Assembly (NCBI GenBank): GCA_041688015.1
Contig: JBDNIY010000003.1
Coordinates: forward strand, 1 to 64,000
DNA length: 64,000 nt
Reading direction: 5' to 3'
From: Parvibaculum sp041688015
GTDB lineage: Bacteria > Pseudomonadota > Alphaproteobacteria > Parvibaculales > Parvibaculaceae
Of this stretch, positions 9,175 to 17,879 are shown in pieces. Every line of letters starts with the position of its first letter. Position 1 is the first letter of the stretch. Both the position numbers and the translations under genes were made by a program. The notes beneath the pieces are model-generated. The model searched no databases and had not been told where the DNA came from. It saw only the letters and a program-made list of their open reading frames with translations.

Positions 9175-9669
9175 ATGACACGACGCAAATTTTTAGGCGC
9201 AACGGCGCTCGCCAGCGCAACAGGCCTTTTCACCATGTCGCGGTTTGGCGGGGCGCAAGCTGAAACGGTGGCAACATTCGAGCTCACCAAAACCGACGCC
9301 GAATGGAAAGCCCTGCTGAGCCCGGCGGCCTATAACGTGCTGCGCAAGGCAGACACGGAGCGGCCTTTTTCCAGCCCTCTTAACGACGAACATCGCTCCG
9401 GCACCTTCGACTGCGGCGGCTGCGCGCTGCCGGTCTATTCGTCTGCCACAAAATTTGAAAGCGGCACCGGCTGGCCGAGCTTCTATCAACCGCTCGACAA
9501 TGCTGTGGGAGAGCGCACCGACACATCGTTTTTTACGACGCGCACAGAAGTACATTGCCGCCGCTGCGGCGGGCATCTGGGTCATGTCTTCAACGATGGG
9601 CCCAAGCCCACGGGTTTGCGCTATTGCATGAACGGTTTGGCGCTGAAATTTGTGCCGACCTCAGCGTGA
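9175..9669 (+). CDS. msrB: Tat-exported peptide methionine-R-sulfoxide reductase MsrB
   Basis: A 164-residue MsrB acting on the R-epimer of methionine sulfoxide. The start at ATG 9175 is chosen because GAGGAGA lies just upstream and it places a twin-arginine signal (TRRKFLGATALA) at the N-terminus; a longer reading would translate the intergenic repeat. Zinc ligands are Cys80, Cys83, Cys128 and Cys131 (CGGC and CRRC), and the catalytic Cys151 is in RYCMN. The Tat signal contrasts with the Sec signal of the neighbouring MsrA and suggests export after folding and zinc loading, an inference from the signal type. Confidence 0.94.
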   Translation: MTRRKFLGATALASATGLFTMSRFGGAQAETVATFELTKTDAEWKALLSPAAYNVLRKADTERPFSSPLNDEHRSGTFDCGGCALPVYSSATKFESGTGWPSFYQPLDNAVGERTDTSFFTTRTEVHCRRCGGHLGHVFNDGPKPTGLRYCMNGLALKFVPTSA

Positions 9670-9695
9670 CGGTCATACGCCAAACAAACCACGCA

Positions 9696-9782
9696 TGTCG
9701 TCCCGGGGCTTGACCCCGGGACCCAGCAATCTCGGCAAATGCAGACCGAAAGATGGATCACCCGATCAAGTCGGGCGATGAC
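9696..9782. repeat. REP-like intergenic palindromes
   Basis: TCCCGGGG (9701-9708) and CCCCGGGA (9714-9721) form a perfect 8-bp stem with a 5-nt loop. A second, weaker GC-rich stem (ATCACCCGATC / GGGCGATGACG) follows around 9753-9782. This CCCGGGnTTGACCCGGGA type recurs in alphaproteobacterial genomes. It lies between convergent msrB and the hydrolase gene and could also act in termination. Confidence 0.7.
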
Positions 9783-9810
9783 GCCGGTGTTTATGTCGGC
9801 GCAGGCAACC

Positions 9811-10554
9811 TCATAGGCGGCGGAGAAAATCGAGCACGGCGGCGTTGAAGGCGGCAGGCTGATCAATGTTTGAAACATGCCCGGCACCGGGAATGACAAC
9901 TTTCTCGGCGCCGGGGATTTTCGCCGCCATGTAATCTGCTGCATTGAGGAAAGGCTTGTCATTAGCACCGACAAGCACAAGCGATGGCACCTTAATCTCG
10001 GGCAATACATGCATCACCCGCGCATCGCGCTGGGTAAGCATACCGCGTCCGGCCCGCACTAACCCTTCGGCAGAGCGGTGACGCGCTTGCTGGTCGGCGG
10101 GATCGAGACCTTTGTCGGCAAATCGTTGAGCGGTCTTTCGCGCAGTTTCATTCCAAACCTCACGCGCCTCGTCTTTCTTGAAGCCGGGGCCAGTGTCGAT
10201 GATGAGCAGCGCCGAAACGCGTTCGCGGTGACTTGCATAAAACGAAAGGGACATATAGCCGCCCAGCGACAAGCCGCCGACAATCGCGGTCTTTGCCCCG
10301 ACTTCATCAAGAATGGCGCACATGTCGCCAACCGTCGCCTCTTCGCTATAGAGCGCCTGATCTTGCGGGTAGTCCGATTGGCCGTGCCCACGCATGTCCC
10401 ACAAAATGAGACGATGATCTGCCGACAGCACCTCGATCTGACCACGCCACATCTCAGCGGTTGCCGAATAGCCATGGCTGAGAAGAATGAACGGCCCAGT
10501 GGTGCCGTGAACCTCGAAATAAAGTTTCACACCGTCGCGTGTAATTGTCGCCAT
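9811..10554 (-). CDS. Alpha/beta-fold hydrolase
   Basis: A 247-residue alpha/beta hydrolase. The oxyanion/HG region is LLSHGYS (residues 24-30), the nucleophile elbow is GGLSLGG with Ser96, an acidic residue lies in VGANDKPF near 198, and the catalytic His is in GAGHVSN near 227. It is last in a minus-strand cluster after carboxylase, acyl-CoA dehydrogenase and crotonase-fold genes, so an acyl ester or lactone substrate is plausible but not shown. The family also includes 3-oxoadipate enol-lactonases, which it resembles only in general layout. Confidence 0.88.
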   Translation of the reverse strand: MATITRDGVKLYFEVHGTTGPFILLSHGYSATAEMWRGQIEVLSADHRLILWDMRGHGQSDYPQDQALYSEEATVGDMCAILDEVGAKTAIVGGLSLGGYMSLSFYASHRERVSALLIIDTGPGFKKDEAREVWNETARKTAQRFADKGLDPADQQARHRSAEGLVRAGRGMLTQRDARVMHVLPEIKVPSLVLVGANDKPFLNAADYMAAKIPGAEKVVIPGAGHVSNIDQPAAFNAAVLDFLRRL

Positions 10555-10583
10555 CGTTCCATCTCCTGCTTGATCCTGGACAA

Positions 10584-11366
10584 TTACTTGCCCGTGAAAT
10601 TCCCCACGCGCCGTTCCTGCACCGCCTTGACGCCTTCGGCAAAGTCAGTGGTTTTCATCAACTCGCCCTGCACGGCAAGCTCATGGTCGGTCGCCGCTTT
10701 CACCGCGGCCGCAATTCCTTGGCGAAGCGTGGCGCGCGTTTCGACAATAGCGAGCGGCGCATTGGCGGCGATCTCGCTGGCTAACGCATGAGCGCGGCCG
10801 CGCAATTCATCAAGCGGCACCAGCTCATCAACAAGCCCAATGGCTTTGGCCTCATCGCCCTTCAAGCGGCGGCCTGTCTGGAACATCAAGTTGGCCTGCT
10901 GCAAGCCAATGATGCGTGGCAACGTATAGGTGAGGCCAAAGCCGGGATGAAAACCGAGCTTGACAAAATTGGCCGCAAACCGCGCTTCGGGCGCGGCGAC
11001 ACGAAAATCAGCGACGAGCGCGAGGCCAAGGCCTGCGCCAATGGCGGCACCCTGCACGGCGGCAACAACCGGCGTCTTGCAAGAGAACAAGCGCACCGCT
11101 TCGATATAAAGCGGATTGACGTTTGAAGTTTTGCCCGTAATGAGCCCATCGCGGCGCACCAGATCAGCCCCGCCGCAAAAGACCTTGCCTTGGGTGCAAA
11201 GCACGATGGCGCGCACGCGAGCGTCAGCGTCAACTGCTTCGAAAGCATCGGCCAGATCGCGGATCAGATCGACGCTGACGTGATTGTTGGGCAGCGCATG
11301 GATTTCGATCTCGGCGACGTAATCGTGAACCGTTGCCGTGATGGCGTTGTATTTTTCTGCGAGCAT
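10584..11366 (-). CDS. Enoyl-CoA hydratase/isomerase (crotonase) family protein
   Basis: A 260-residue crotonase-fold protein. The CoA/oxyanion segments are visible (VFCGGADL; AAVQGAAIGAGLGLALVADF; VKLGFHPGFGLTYTLPR). The two glutamates that do hydratase chemistry in the classic enzyme fall on non-acidic positions here: GAGLGLA where the motif is GGGCELA, and AANFVKLG where it is GQPEILLG. It may therefore be an isomerase or catalyse a different crotonase reaction. It is 29 nt upstream of the hydrolase and shares the strand with the acyl-CoA dehydrogenase and carboxylase. Confidence 0.85.
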   Translation of the reverse strand: MLAEKYNAITATVHDYVAEIEIHALPNNHVSVDLIRDLADAFEAVDADARVRAIVLCTQGKVFCGGADLVRRDGLITGKTSNVNPLYIEAVRLFSCKTPVVAAVQGAAIGAGLGLALVADFRVAAPEARFAANFVKLGFHPGFGLTYTLPRIIGLQQANLMFQTGRRLKGDEAKAIGLVDELVPLDELRGRAHALASEIAANAPLAIVETRATLRQGIAAAVKAATDHELAVQGELMKTTDFAEGVKAVQERRVGNFTGK

Positions 11367-11388
11367 TTTTTAGCTCCTGAATGTGTGG

Positions 11389-11486
11389 CCATCCTTTGAG
11401 ACGCCGCCTTGCGGCTCCTCAGGATGAGGTCTGTACAAATAATTTTCATCCTGAGGAGGGCCGCTTGGCCCGTCTCGAAGGATCAG
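11389..11486. repeat. Intergenic palindromic repeat, copy 2
   Basis: Matches copy 1 (9052-9158) over CATCCTGAGGAGGGCC and GGCCCGTCTCGAAGGA with only single-base differences, plus the inverted left half (CCTTTGAGACG, CTCAGGATGAGG). It lies between the crotonase and acyl-CoA dehydrogenase genes and touches the dehydrogenase stop codon (11483-11485). Confidence 0.75.
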
Positions 11487-12649
11487 CGTTTCAACTTCAA
11501 CAGATCACGCGCGATGACCCAGCGATGCACTTCAGACGGACCATCATAGATGCGCATATTGCGCACTTGGCTCGCCATCAGATGCAGCGGCATTTCCTTG
11601 GTCATGCCCATCGCGCCGAAAGTCTGCATCGCTTGATCGACAATCTCCCAAGCCATCTCGGTGCCAAATACTTTGATCATAGAGACATCGGTGCGCACAT
11701 CGCGGCCCTGATCCAATTTCCATGCGGTCTCATAGACCATCAAACGGCAAGCCTTGATGCGCATGGCCGCGTCCGCCACCCACCATTGCACGGCTTGGCG
11801 CCGCGACAGAGGCTCGCCGAAGGTTGTGCGCTGGGGCGCATATTCACAAATCATGTCAAGCGCGCGCTGGGCAATGCCGATGCACCATGAGGCCATTTCA
11901 AGACGCCGCGTCGAAAGCCGGATTTGCATCGGCGCGAAACCCTGCCCCTCGACGCCAAGCAACCGCGAGGCTGGCACGCGACAATCTTCCAACGCAACTT
12001 CATAAGTAAACGAACCGCCGATCATCGGGATACGGCGCAGCACTTTGAAACCCGGATTGTCGCCATCAACCAGAAAAGCCGACATGCCGCCACGCGCGCC
12101 TTTTTCTTTGTCGGTGACCGCCATGACGATGGTGAAGTCAGCTTCCGCCGCGCGGCTTGTCCATATCTTACGACCGTTGATGACCCAATCATCGCCGTCA
12201 CGCACGGCGCGCGTGATCATGGAGGCTGGGTCCGCACCTGCACCGGGTTCAGAAATGCCGATCGCCGAAATCGTTTCGCCACGCGCATAAGGATCGAGAT
12301 AAAGCCTGCGCTGCTCGTCGTTCACCGTCGCCATCAACATGCGCAAGTTCGGCGAATCCGGCGGCAACACATAAGGCGTGATGGTGCGGCCCATCTCTTC
12401 GTTGACGCCAATCATGGCGACGGTGGGCAGGTCCGAGCCACCCATCTCCTCGGGCGCATCAAGCCCCCAAAGGCCAAGCGCCTTCGTCACCTTGTCAATT
12501 TTAGCTTTTTCTTCCGGCGTGATGCGCGCGCCCTCGCCCGCCGCGTCGCGCGCCAGAACCTTTGTCTCAAGCGGCATCAACTCATCGCGCACAAACCGCG
12601 CGACAAGATCTTTCAACATGCGGTGTTCTTCGCTGAGTTCAAAATCCAT
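11483..12649 (-). CDS. Acyl-CoA dehydrogenase
   Basis: A 388-residue FAD-dependent acyl-CoA dehydrogenase that introduces the alpha-beta double bond into acyl-CoA. The start at ATG 12649 (MDFELSEEHRML) has GGAGAGG just upstream. Family landmarks are AIGISEPGAGADPASM near the flavin, WVINGRKIWTSRA, the CRLMVYETAW region and the C-terminal MRIYDGPSEVHRWVIAR. It begins 11 nt after the stop of the carboxylase gene, so both are in one transcript. Electron transfer to ETF is the family norm. Chain-length preference cannot be read here. Confidence 0.92.
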   Translation of the reverse strand: MDFELSEEHRMLKDLVARFVRDELMPLETKVLARDAAGEGARITPEEKAKIDKVTKALGLWGLDAPEEMGGSDLPTVAMIGVNEEMGRTITPYVLPPDSPNLRMLMATVNDEQRRLYLDPYARGETISAIGISEPGAGADPASMITRAVRDGDDWVINGRKIWTSRAAEADFTIVMAVTDKEKGARGGMSAFLVDGDNPGFKVLRRIPMIGGSFTYEVALEDCRVPASRLLGVEGQGFAPMQIRLSTRRLEMASWCIGIAQRALDMICEYAPQRTTFGEPLSRRQAVQWWVADAAMRIKACRLMVYETAWKLDQGRDVRTDVSMIKVFGTEMAWEIVDQAMQTFGAMGMTKEMPLHLMASQVRNMRIYDGPSEVHRWVIARDLLKLKR

Positions 12650-12660
12650 TTGGCCTCTCC

Positions 12661-15600
12661 CTACCACGTATCCACAAAAGTCCGCCGCTTGCCTTCGCCC
12701 ATCACGGGGGCAGGCACCGACTTCAAGCCGCGCATGATCCAGCGGCGCGTTTCGAGCGGGTCAACGACCGCATCAATTTCAAGGAAGGCGGCCATATTGG
12801 TGGCCTTCCCGTGCTCGTAGGAGCGCGCGACTTTTTCGTCGAAAAACTTTTTCTGCTCAACGGGATCTTTCAGCGCTTCCATTTCCTTGCGATAGCCAAG
12901 CCGCACCGCGCCTTCGAGCCCCATGCCGCCGAACTCGCCGGTCGGCCATGAGATGATGAAGAACGGCGCATGAAAACTGCCACCCGCCATGCCTTGCGCG
13001 CCGAGGCCGTAACCTTTGCGAAGCACAACGGTAAACATCGGCACGGTCATCGACCCGGCGGTGACAAACATGCGAGAGACGCGGCGCACCAGTGCGGTTT
13101 TTTCAGCATCCGGGCCAACCATGAAGCCCGGCGTGTCACAGAGCGAGAGAATGGGAATGCCAAAAGCATCGCAAAGCTGCATGAAGCGCGAGGCCTTGTC
13201 GGCGGCATCGCCATCAATCGCCCCTGCCAGATGCGTCGGGTTGTTGGCGATCAAGCCCATCGGACGGCCTTCGATACGGACCAATGCTGTGACCATGCCG
13301 TGGCCAAAATCGCGCCGCAGTTCAAGCACCGAGCCTGTGTCGCAGAGCGCCTCGATGACTTTGCGAATATCATAGATGCGCAAACGGTTTTCCGGGATTA
13401 GGTGGCGTAGCACACGTTGGTCGCCCGCCGTCCACTCTTTCGTCGTGCCTTGAAAATAGGAAAGGTATTTTTTCGTCGCCGCCACCGCTTCCATTTCATC
13501 TTCGACCAAAATATCGATGACGCCATTGGGTGCTTGGACGGAGACGGGGCCCACTTCGTCGGGCGTGAAGACACCAAGCCCACCGCCTTCGATCATCGCA
13601 GGGCCACCCATGCCGATGTTAGAATTTTTGGTCGCGATGATGACATCCGACGAACCAAGCAACGCCGCATTGCCCGCAAAGCAACGACCCGAATTGATGC
13701 CGACGCGCGGCACCAGACCCGACATGCGCGCATAATCAAGAAAACTCGGCGTATCGAGACCGGCAACACCCAACGCATCGGTATCGCCCGGTCGCCCGCC
13801 GCCACCTTCGGTGAAGAAGACGATGGGCGTTTTCCATTTTTCAGCAAGGTGAAAAACGCGATCTTTTTTCTTATGGTTCATCGCCCCTTGCGTGCCCGCA
13901 AAGACGGTGTAGTCGTAAGATAGCACCAGCGCGCGAGACTTTTCCTCGTCGAAGTCCGCCCCATTGATCGAGCCAAAACCGGCGATCATACCGTCTGCCG
14001 GGCTCATCTTCATCAGCTCTTCCATCGGCCGACGGCGGCGCTGGGCGGCCAGCATCATTGCACCATATTCGATGAAGCTATCGGGATCGCAAAGGTCGGC
14101 GATGTTTTCACGCGCCGTGCGCTGGTTGGTCTTGCGTCGCCGTGCCACCGCATCAGGGCGATAGGCGTCAAGACCGGCATTAACGCGCGCCTGAACGGCT
14201 GCGAGATCGGGGCGGACATAATCAAGATCGACTTTAACCTCGGCGACGACCGCGCCTTTACCGACATCTTGCTCTTCAATAAAGACAAGCGGCTGGCCTT
14301 CAAACAGAACTTCGCCGGGTTGGGCGGCCACAAGGCGGACGATGCCACTAATACCCGATGTGACGAGGTGCTCCATCTTCATGGCTTCGAGCACAGCGAT
14401 CTGTTGGCCTTTATGCACCGTGTCGCCATCGGCAACTTCGATGTTCACAACCTTGCCCTGCATGGGCGCACCGACGGGCGAGCTGTTGGCAGGCCCCTTC
14501 ACATGCGCGCTCTCGGCAGCAACGCTGCCGCTCGCGCTGCTGGCGAAATAGCGCTGCGTCTCATTACTTTGGGCGGCGACCAGCTCGCTGGCATGTTTTT
14601 CGATGAAGCGTGTCGTGATGGTGTTGGCGGCGAAAGAGGGATGCGCCACAAACGCGCGCAGGAAGGGAATGTTGGTTGCCACACCTTCAATGCGGAATTC
14701 GCTGAGGGCGCGGGCCGCACGCCGCACGGCATCGGCATAATGGGCACTGCTCGAATGCACGATGAGTTTGGCGAGCAATGAATCAAAGCTCGGCGAGGTG
14801 CGATAGCCTGCATAGCCGAATGTATCAACGCGCAGACCTGGACCCGATGGTGGCTCAAAAACGGCAAGCGTGCCGCCAGCGGGCTTGGCGTTGCCGCTCG
14901 CATCCATCACCTCCATATTGACGCGCATCTGAATGGCAAAGCCGCGCGGCGCAGGCACAGCGTCTTGTGTGAGGCCCAGTGAGGCGAGGCTTGCGCCACC
15001 AGCGATGGCAAGCTGCACCTGCACCAGATCAACGCCGGTGATTTCCTCCGTCACCGTATGCTCGACCTGCAAGCGCGGGTTGGCCTCGATGAAGGCAAAG
15101 GTTTTCATGTCGTCGGCATCGACGAGAAACTCAAAGGTGCCGAGATTGTCGTAATGCGCCGCCTTGGCGAGCGCAACGGCAGCATCTGTTAGCGCCTTGC
15201 GTAAAGCAGGCGTGAGGCTCGGGCTTGGCGCGATTTCAACGAGTTTTTGATGGCGGCGCTGGGCGGAACATTCGCGCTCATGCAGATGGATGATGCTGCC
15301 TGACGCGTCGCCGACGATCTGGACTTCGACGTGACGGGCGTTTTCGATCAGCTTTTCGATATAGACATCGCCGGAGCCGAAAGCAGCCTTGGCTTCGGAT
15401 TGGCAACGCGCATAAGCCTCGTCCACCTCAGTGGCGGCGCGCACAGGGCGCATACCACGCCCGCCACCGCCAGCGACCGCCTTGATCATCATGGAACCAT
15501 GATCGGCAAAGAAGGCACGCGCATCGGCCAACGAGGTCGGCCCGCTGGTGCCGGGGAGAAGAGCGACGCCAACCTGTTTGGCCAGCGCTTTAGCTTTAAT

Positions 15601-15948
15601 CTTGTCGCCAAACAGTTCCAACGCCTCGACATGGGGGCCAACAAAAATGAGGCCCGCCTTAGTGCAAGCACGCGCAAAATCGGCGTTCTCGGACAAAAAT
15701 CCATAACCAGGATGCACCGCATCGCATTTGGCCTCAACAGCAGCGGCCACAATCTGCGCGATATCAAGATAGGCCCCCGCGCCATGGCCTTTCAGCGCGT
15801 GCGCATTGTCGCTGACCCGTGTATGCAGCGAGAGCGCGTCATCTTCGGAATAGACCGCTGTGGTGGCGATGCCGAGATCAGCGGCGGCACGCGCGATACG
15901 GATGGCGATTTCGCCTCTATTGGCGATCAGCAAATGGGTGATAGTCAT
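12661..15948 (-). CDS. Single-chain biotin-dependent acyl-CoA carboxylase (BC-BCCP-CT fusion)
   Basis: A 1095-residue protein that carries all parts of a biotin carboxylase system in one chain. The start is ATG 15948 (MTITHLLIANRGEIAIRIA); longer readings add an unrelated leader. Biotin carboxylase spans about 1-450, with HPGYGFLSEN, GGGGRGMR and the ATP-grasp EANPRLQVEHTVTEE. A biotinyl domain with EAMKMEH follows, biotin-accepting Lys at 524. The carboxyltransferase spans about 600-1090 (EYGAMMLAAQRRRRPMEELM; SLCDTPGFMVG). This layout matches the long-chain acyl-CoA carboxylases described in Mycobacterium and Rhodopseudomonas. With the downstream dehydrogenase and crotonase it suggests handling of acyl-CoAs of unknown chain length. 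Confidence 0.92.
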   Translation of the reverse strand: MTITHLLIANRGEIAIRIARAAADLGIATTAVYSEDDALSLHTRVSDNAHALKGHGAGAYLDIAQIVAAAVEAKCDAVHPGYGFLSENADFARACTKAGLIFVGPHVEALELFGDKIKAKALAKQVGVALLPGTSGPTSLADARAFFADHGSMMIKAVAGGGGRGMRPVRAATEVDEAYARCQSEAKAAFGSGDVYIEKLIENARHVEVQIVGDASGSIIHLHERECSAQRRHQKLVEIAPSPSLTPALRKALTDAAVALAKAAHYDNLGTFEFLVDADDMKTFAFIEANPRLQVEHTVTEEITGVDLVQVQLAIAGGASLASLGLTQDAVPAPRGFAIQMRVNMEVMDASGNAKPAGGTLAVFEPPSGPGLRVDTFGYAGYRTSPSFDSLLAKLIVHSSSAHYADAVRRAARALSEFRIEGVATNIPFLRAFVAHPSFAANTITTRFIEKHASELVAAQSNETQRYFASSASGSVAAESAHVKGPANSSPVGAPMQGKVVNIEVADGDTVHKGQQIAVLEAMKMEHLVTSGISGIVRLVAAQPGEVLFEGQPLVFIEEQDVGKGAVVAEVKVDLDYVRPDLAAVQARVNAGLDAYRPDAVARRRKTNQRTARENIADLCDPDSFIEYGAMMLAAQRRRRPMEELMKMSPADGMIAGFGSINGADFDEEKSRALVLSYDYTVFAGTQGAMNHKKKDRVFHLAEKWKTPIVFFTEGGGGRPGDTDALGVAGLDTPSFLDYARMSGLVPRVGINSGRCFAGNAALLGSSDVIIATKNSNIGMGGPAMIEGGGLGVFTPDEVGPVSVQAPNGVIDILVEDEMEAVAATKKYLSYFQGTTKEWTAGDQRVLRHLIPENRLRIYDIRKVIEALCDTGSVLELRRDFGHGMVTALVRIEGRPMGLIANNPTHLAGAIDGDAADKASRFMQLCDAFGIPILSLCDTPGFMVGPDAEKTALVRRVSRMFVTAGSMTVPMFTVVLRKGYGLGAQGMAGGSFHAPFFIISWPTGEFGGMGLEGAVRLGYRKEMEALKDPVEQKKFFDEKVARSYEHGKATNMAAFLEIDAVVDPLETRRWIMRGLKSVPAPVMGEGKRRTFVDTW

Positions 15949-16027
15949 AACACTCCCGAGATCAGTTTGATTTTTGAGTTTCTGTTGGCGACAGGTTAGA
16001 CCGCGAGCACCCGATTGGAGAAGGGCT

Positions 16028-17257
16028 TTGGTAATATCGACAAAACGCGTGGCGATCATCGGCGGCGGACCGGCGGGCCTGATGGCTGCAGAGGCCCTGA
16101 TCGAGCGCGGATGGCAGCCCCATCTGTTTGATGCCATGCCCTCGCTCGGGCGCAAATTTCTGATGGCAGGCAAAAGTGGGCTCAATTTGACCCATTCGGA
16201 GGGCTATGACGCCTTTGTCGCTCGATTTGGCGCGGCCCATGTGGGCTTACGCCCCGCGCTTGACGCCTTCACGCCGGAGGGCATCGCCACATGGGCCAAA
16301 AGCCTCGGCATTGAAACCTTTACCGGCTCGTCAGGTCGCCTCTTTCCCATAGGCTTTAAGGCCGCGCCTTTGCTGCGGGCCTGGCTGAAGAAATTGCGCG
16401 CAGGCGGCCTCATCACCCACGCCCGCCACGGCTGGCGCGGGTGGGACGAGAGCGGCGCGCTCACGTTTGAAACACGCGAGGGCGAGGTGACGTTCGATGC
16501 CGATGCGACCGTGTTGGCGCTGGGCGGCGCAAGCTGGCCGCAACTGGGATCGGACGCCGCATGGGTGCCTTGGCTGACGGCGCACGGCATCACCATCGCG
16601 CCATTCCGACCTAGCAATTGCGGCTTTGATGTCAATTGGACGCCTTTCATCTCCGAACGCTTTCCCGGCGCGCCGGTGAAATCGGTGACGCTCACCTTTG
16701 AGGGCGAAACACATCGCGGTGAATTTGTGGTGACAACGAACGGTGTCGAAGGCAGCGGCATCTATGCACTGTCAGCACGGCTACGTGACGCCATTGAATG
16801 CGATGGCACAGCGACGCTCATGCTTGACCTGACGCCTGACCGCAGCATGGAGCGGCTGATCGGCAATCTGTCGCGCCCGCGCGATAAAGCCTCCTTCGCC
16901 AATTATTTGCGCAAAGTAACAGGGCTTGAAGGCGTCAAGGCGGCGCTGCTGCGCGAAGGCCTGCCGAAAGAAGCGTTCAACGACATGGCGGCGCTCGCCG
17001 CAGGCATCAAAGCTGTGCCGCTGGTGCTAACGCGCCCGCGCCCGATTGCGGAAGTGATTTCAAGTGCGGGCGGTGTCAAGCTCGATGCGCTGGACGCCAA
17101 CTACATGACGCGCGAAGTCCCCGGCCTTTTCTGCGCTGGCGAAATGCTCGACTGGGAAGCGCCAACCGGCGGCTATCTGCTGAGCGCTTGTTTTGCGACG
17201 GGCCGCGCGGCAGGCGCAGGTGCCGCGGACTGGCTCAACCCGTCAAACAGCGACTGA
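16028..17257 (+). CDS. HI0933/BaiN-like FAD-dependent flavoprotein
   Basis: A 409-residue flavoprotein of the HI0933/YhiN group, close in length and motifs to the PP_4765-type subfamily. The start is taken as TTG 16028 because GGAG lies 7 nt upstream and the Rossmann motif VAIIGGGPAGLMAAEALIERG begins a few residues later; no ATG fits. Other landmarks are GRKFLMAGKSGLNLTHSE and the C-terminal FCAGEMLDWEAPTGGYLL, which closes the FAD site. It is divergent from the carboxylase with an 80-bp shared promoter region. The physiological substrate of the family is poorly known. Confidence 0.85.
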   Translation: MVISTKRVAIIGGGPAGLMAAEALIERGWQPHLFDAMPSLGRKFLMAGKSGLNLTHSEGYDAFVARFGAAHVGLRPALDAFTPEGIATWAKSLGIETFTGSSGRLFPIGFKAAPLLRAWLKKLRAGGLITHARHGWRGWDESGALTFETREGEVTFDADATVLALGGASWPQLGSDAAWVPWLTAHGITIAPFRPSNCGFDVNWTPFISERFPGAPVKSVTLTFEGETHRGEFVVTTNGVEGSGIYALSARLRDAIECDGTATLMLDLTPDRSMERLIGNLSRPRDKASFANYLRKVTGLEGVKAALLREGLPKEAFNDMAALAAGIKAVPLVLTRPRPIAEVISSAGGVKLDALDANYMTREVPGLFCAGEMLDWEAPTGGYLLSACFATGRAAGAGAADWLNPSNSD

Positions 17258-17265
17258 CCTTGATC

Positions 17266-17679
17266 CTATTTGTGATCAAGACTCCAGAGGTCTTCCACAC
17301 GAAAGGCGATGAGCACCAGTGACGCCACAAAGACGGTGAGCGAAGGAAAGAACAGCAATTGAGCGCTGTCTGGCGTCAGCAAATAGAGGCCGAAGGGGTC
17401 AATAATATATTTGCCGACCGCAAGAAGACCGAAGCCAAGAACAACGGCCTGCACGGGATAAACGATCTTGCGAAAAAGACCGGCTACGACGAGCAGGCCC
17501 AAGGCGAGTTGAAGCACACCCATAGGCAGTTGCAGGGTATCAACGCTCAACAAACCACCATAATACTTCTCAGACACGCCCATTGCCTTGTCCGGTGCCA
17601 TGATCTTCACCAAAGCCCAGACAGACAGAAGCAGCCCGGTTCCCAAACGCAAAAGCAGAAGAGATAGTGGTTTCAACAT
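17266..17679 (-). CDS. DoxX-like small membrane protein
   Basis: A 137-residue integral membrane protein with four hydrophobic segments (about 5-25, 50-70, 75-95 and 105-127), as in the DoxX family. Family members have been tied to respiratory or redox-related membrane functions, but nothing in this sequence fixes a role. Its stop is 8 bp from the stop of the convergent flavoprotein; a short CTTGATC/GATCAAG hairpin (17259-17280) overlaps its end. Confidence 0.7.
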   Translation of the reverse strand: MLKPLSLLLLRLGTGLLLSVWALVKIMAPDKAMGVSEKYYGGLLSVDTLQLPMGVLQLALGLLVVAGLFRKIVYPVQAVVLGFGLLAVGKYIIDPFGLYLLTPDSAQLLFFPSLTVFVASLVLIAFRVEDLWSLDHK

Positions 17680-17879
17680 GTGGATGCCTTGAAATGAACG
17701 GTGAATACGAAATACTACTGATATTTCGTTTCGTCCGAGAGAATAGTTACATAAATTATGTGCTGCTCCTCACACCAATCATAATCACGTAATGCCCCCA
17801 AGGGGTTCGAGATATAAACGACTAAAGATGCGAATGGTTGGGTCAAGCCCGGCCATGACAAACCGATAGGGGCGACGAC

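Noticed and set aside
15949..16185. 79-residue extension of the acyl-CoA carboxylase
   Set aside because: It overlaps the divergent flavoprotein gene, and biotin carboxylases begin a few residues before LIANRGEIA.
17259..17280. CTTGATC/GATCAAG hairpin as terminator between the flavoprotein and DoxX-like genes
   Set aside because: Only 7 bp long, low in GC and overlapping a coding end; too weak to list as a terminator.
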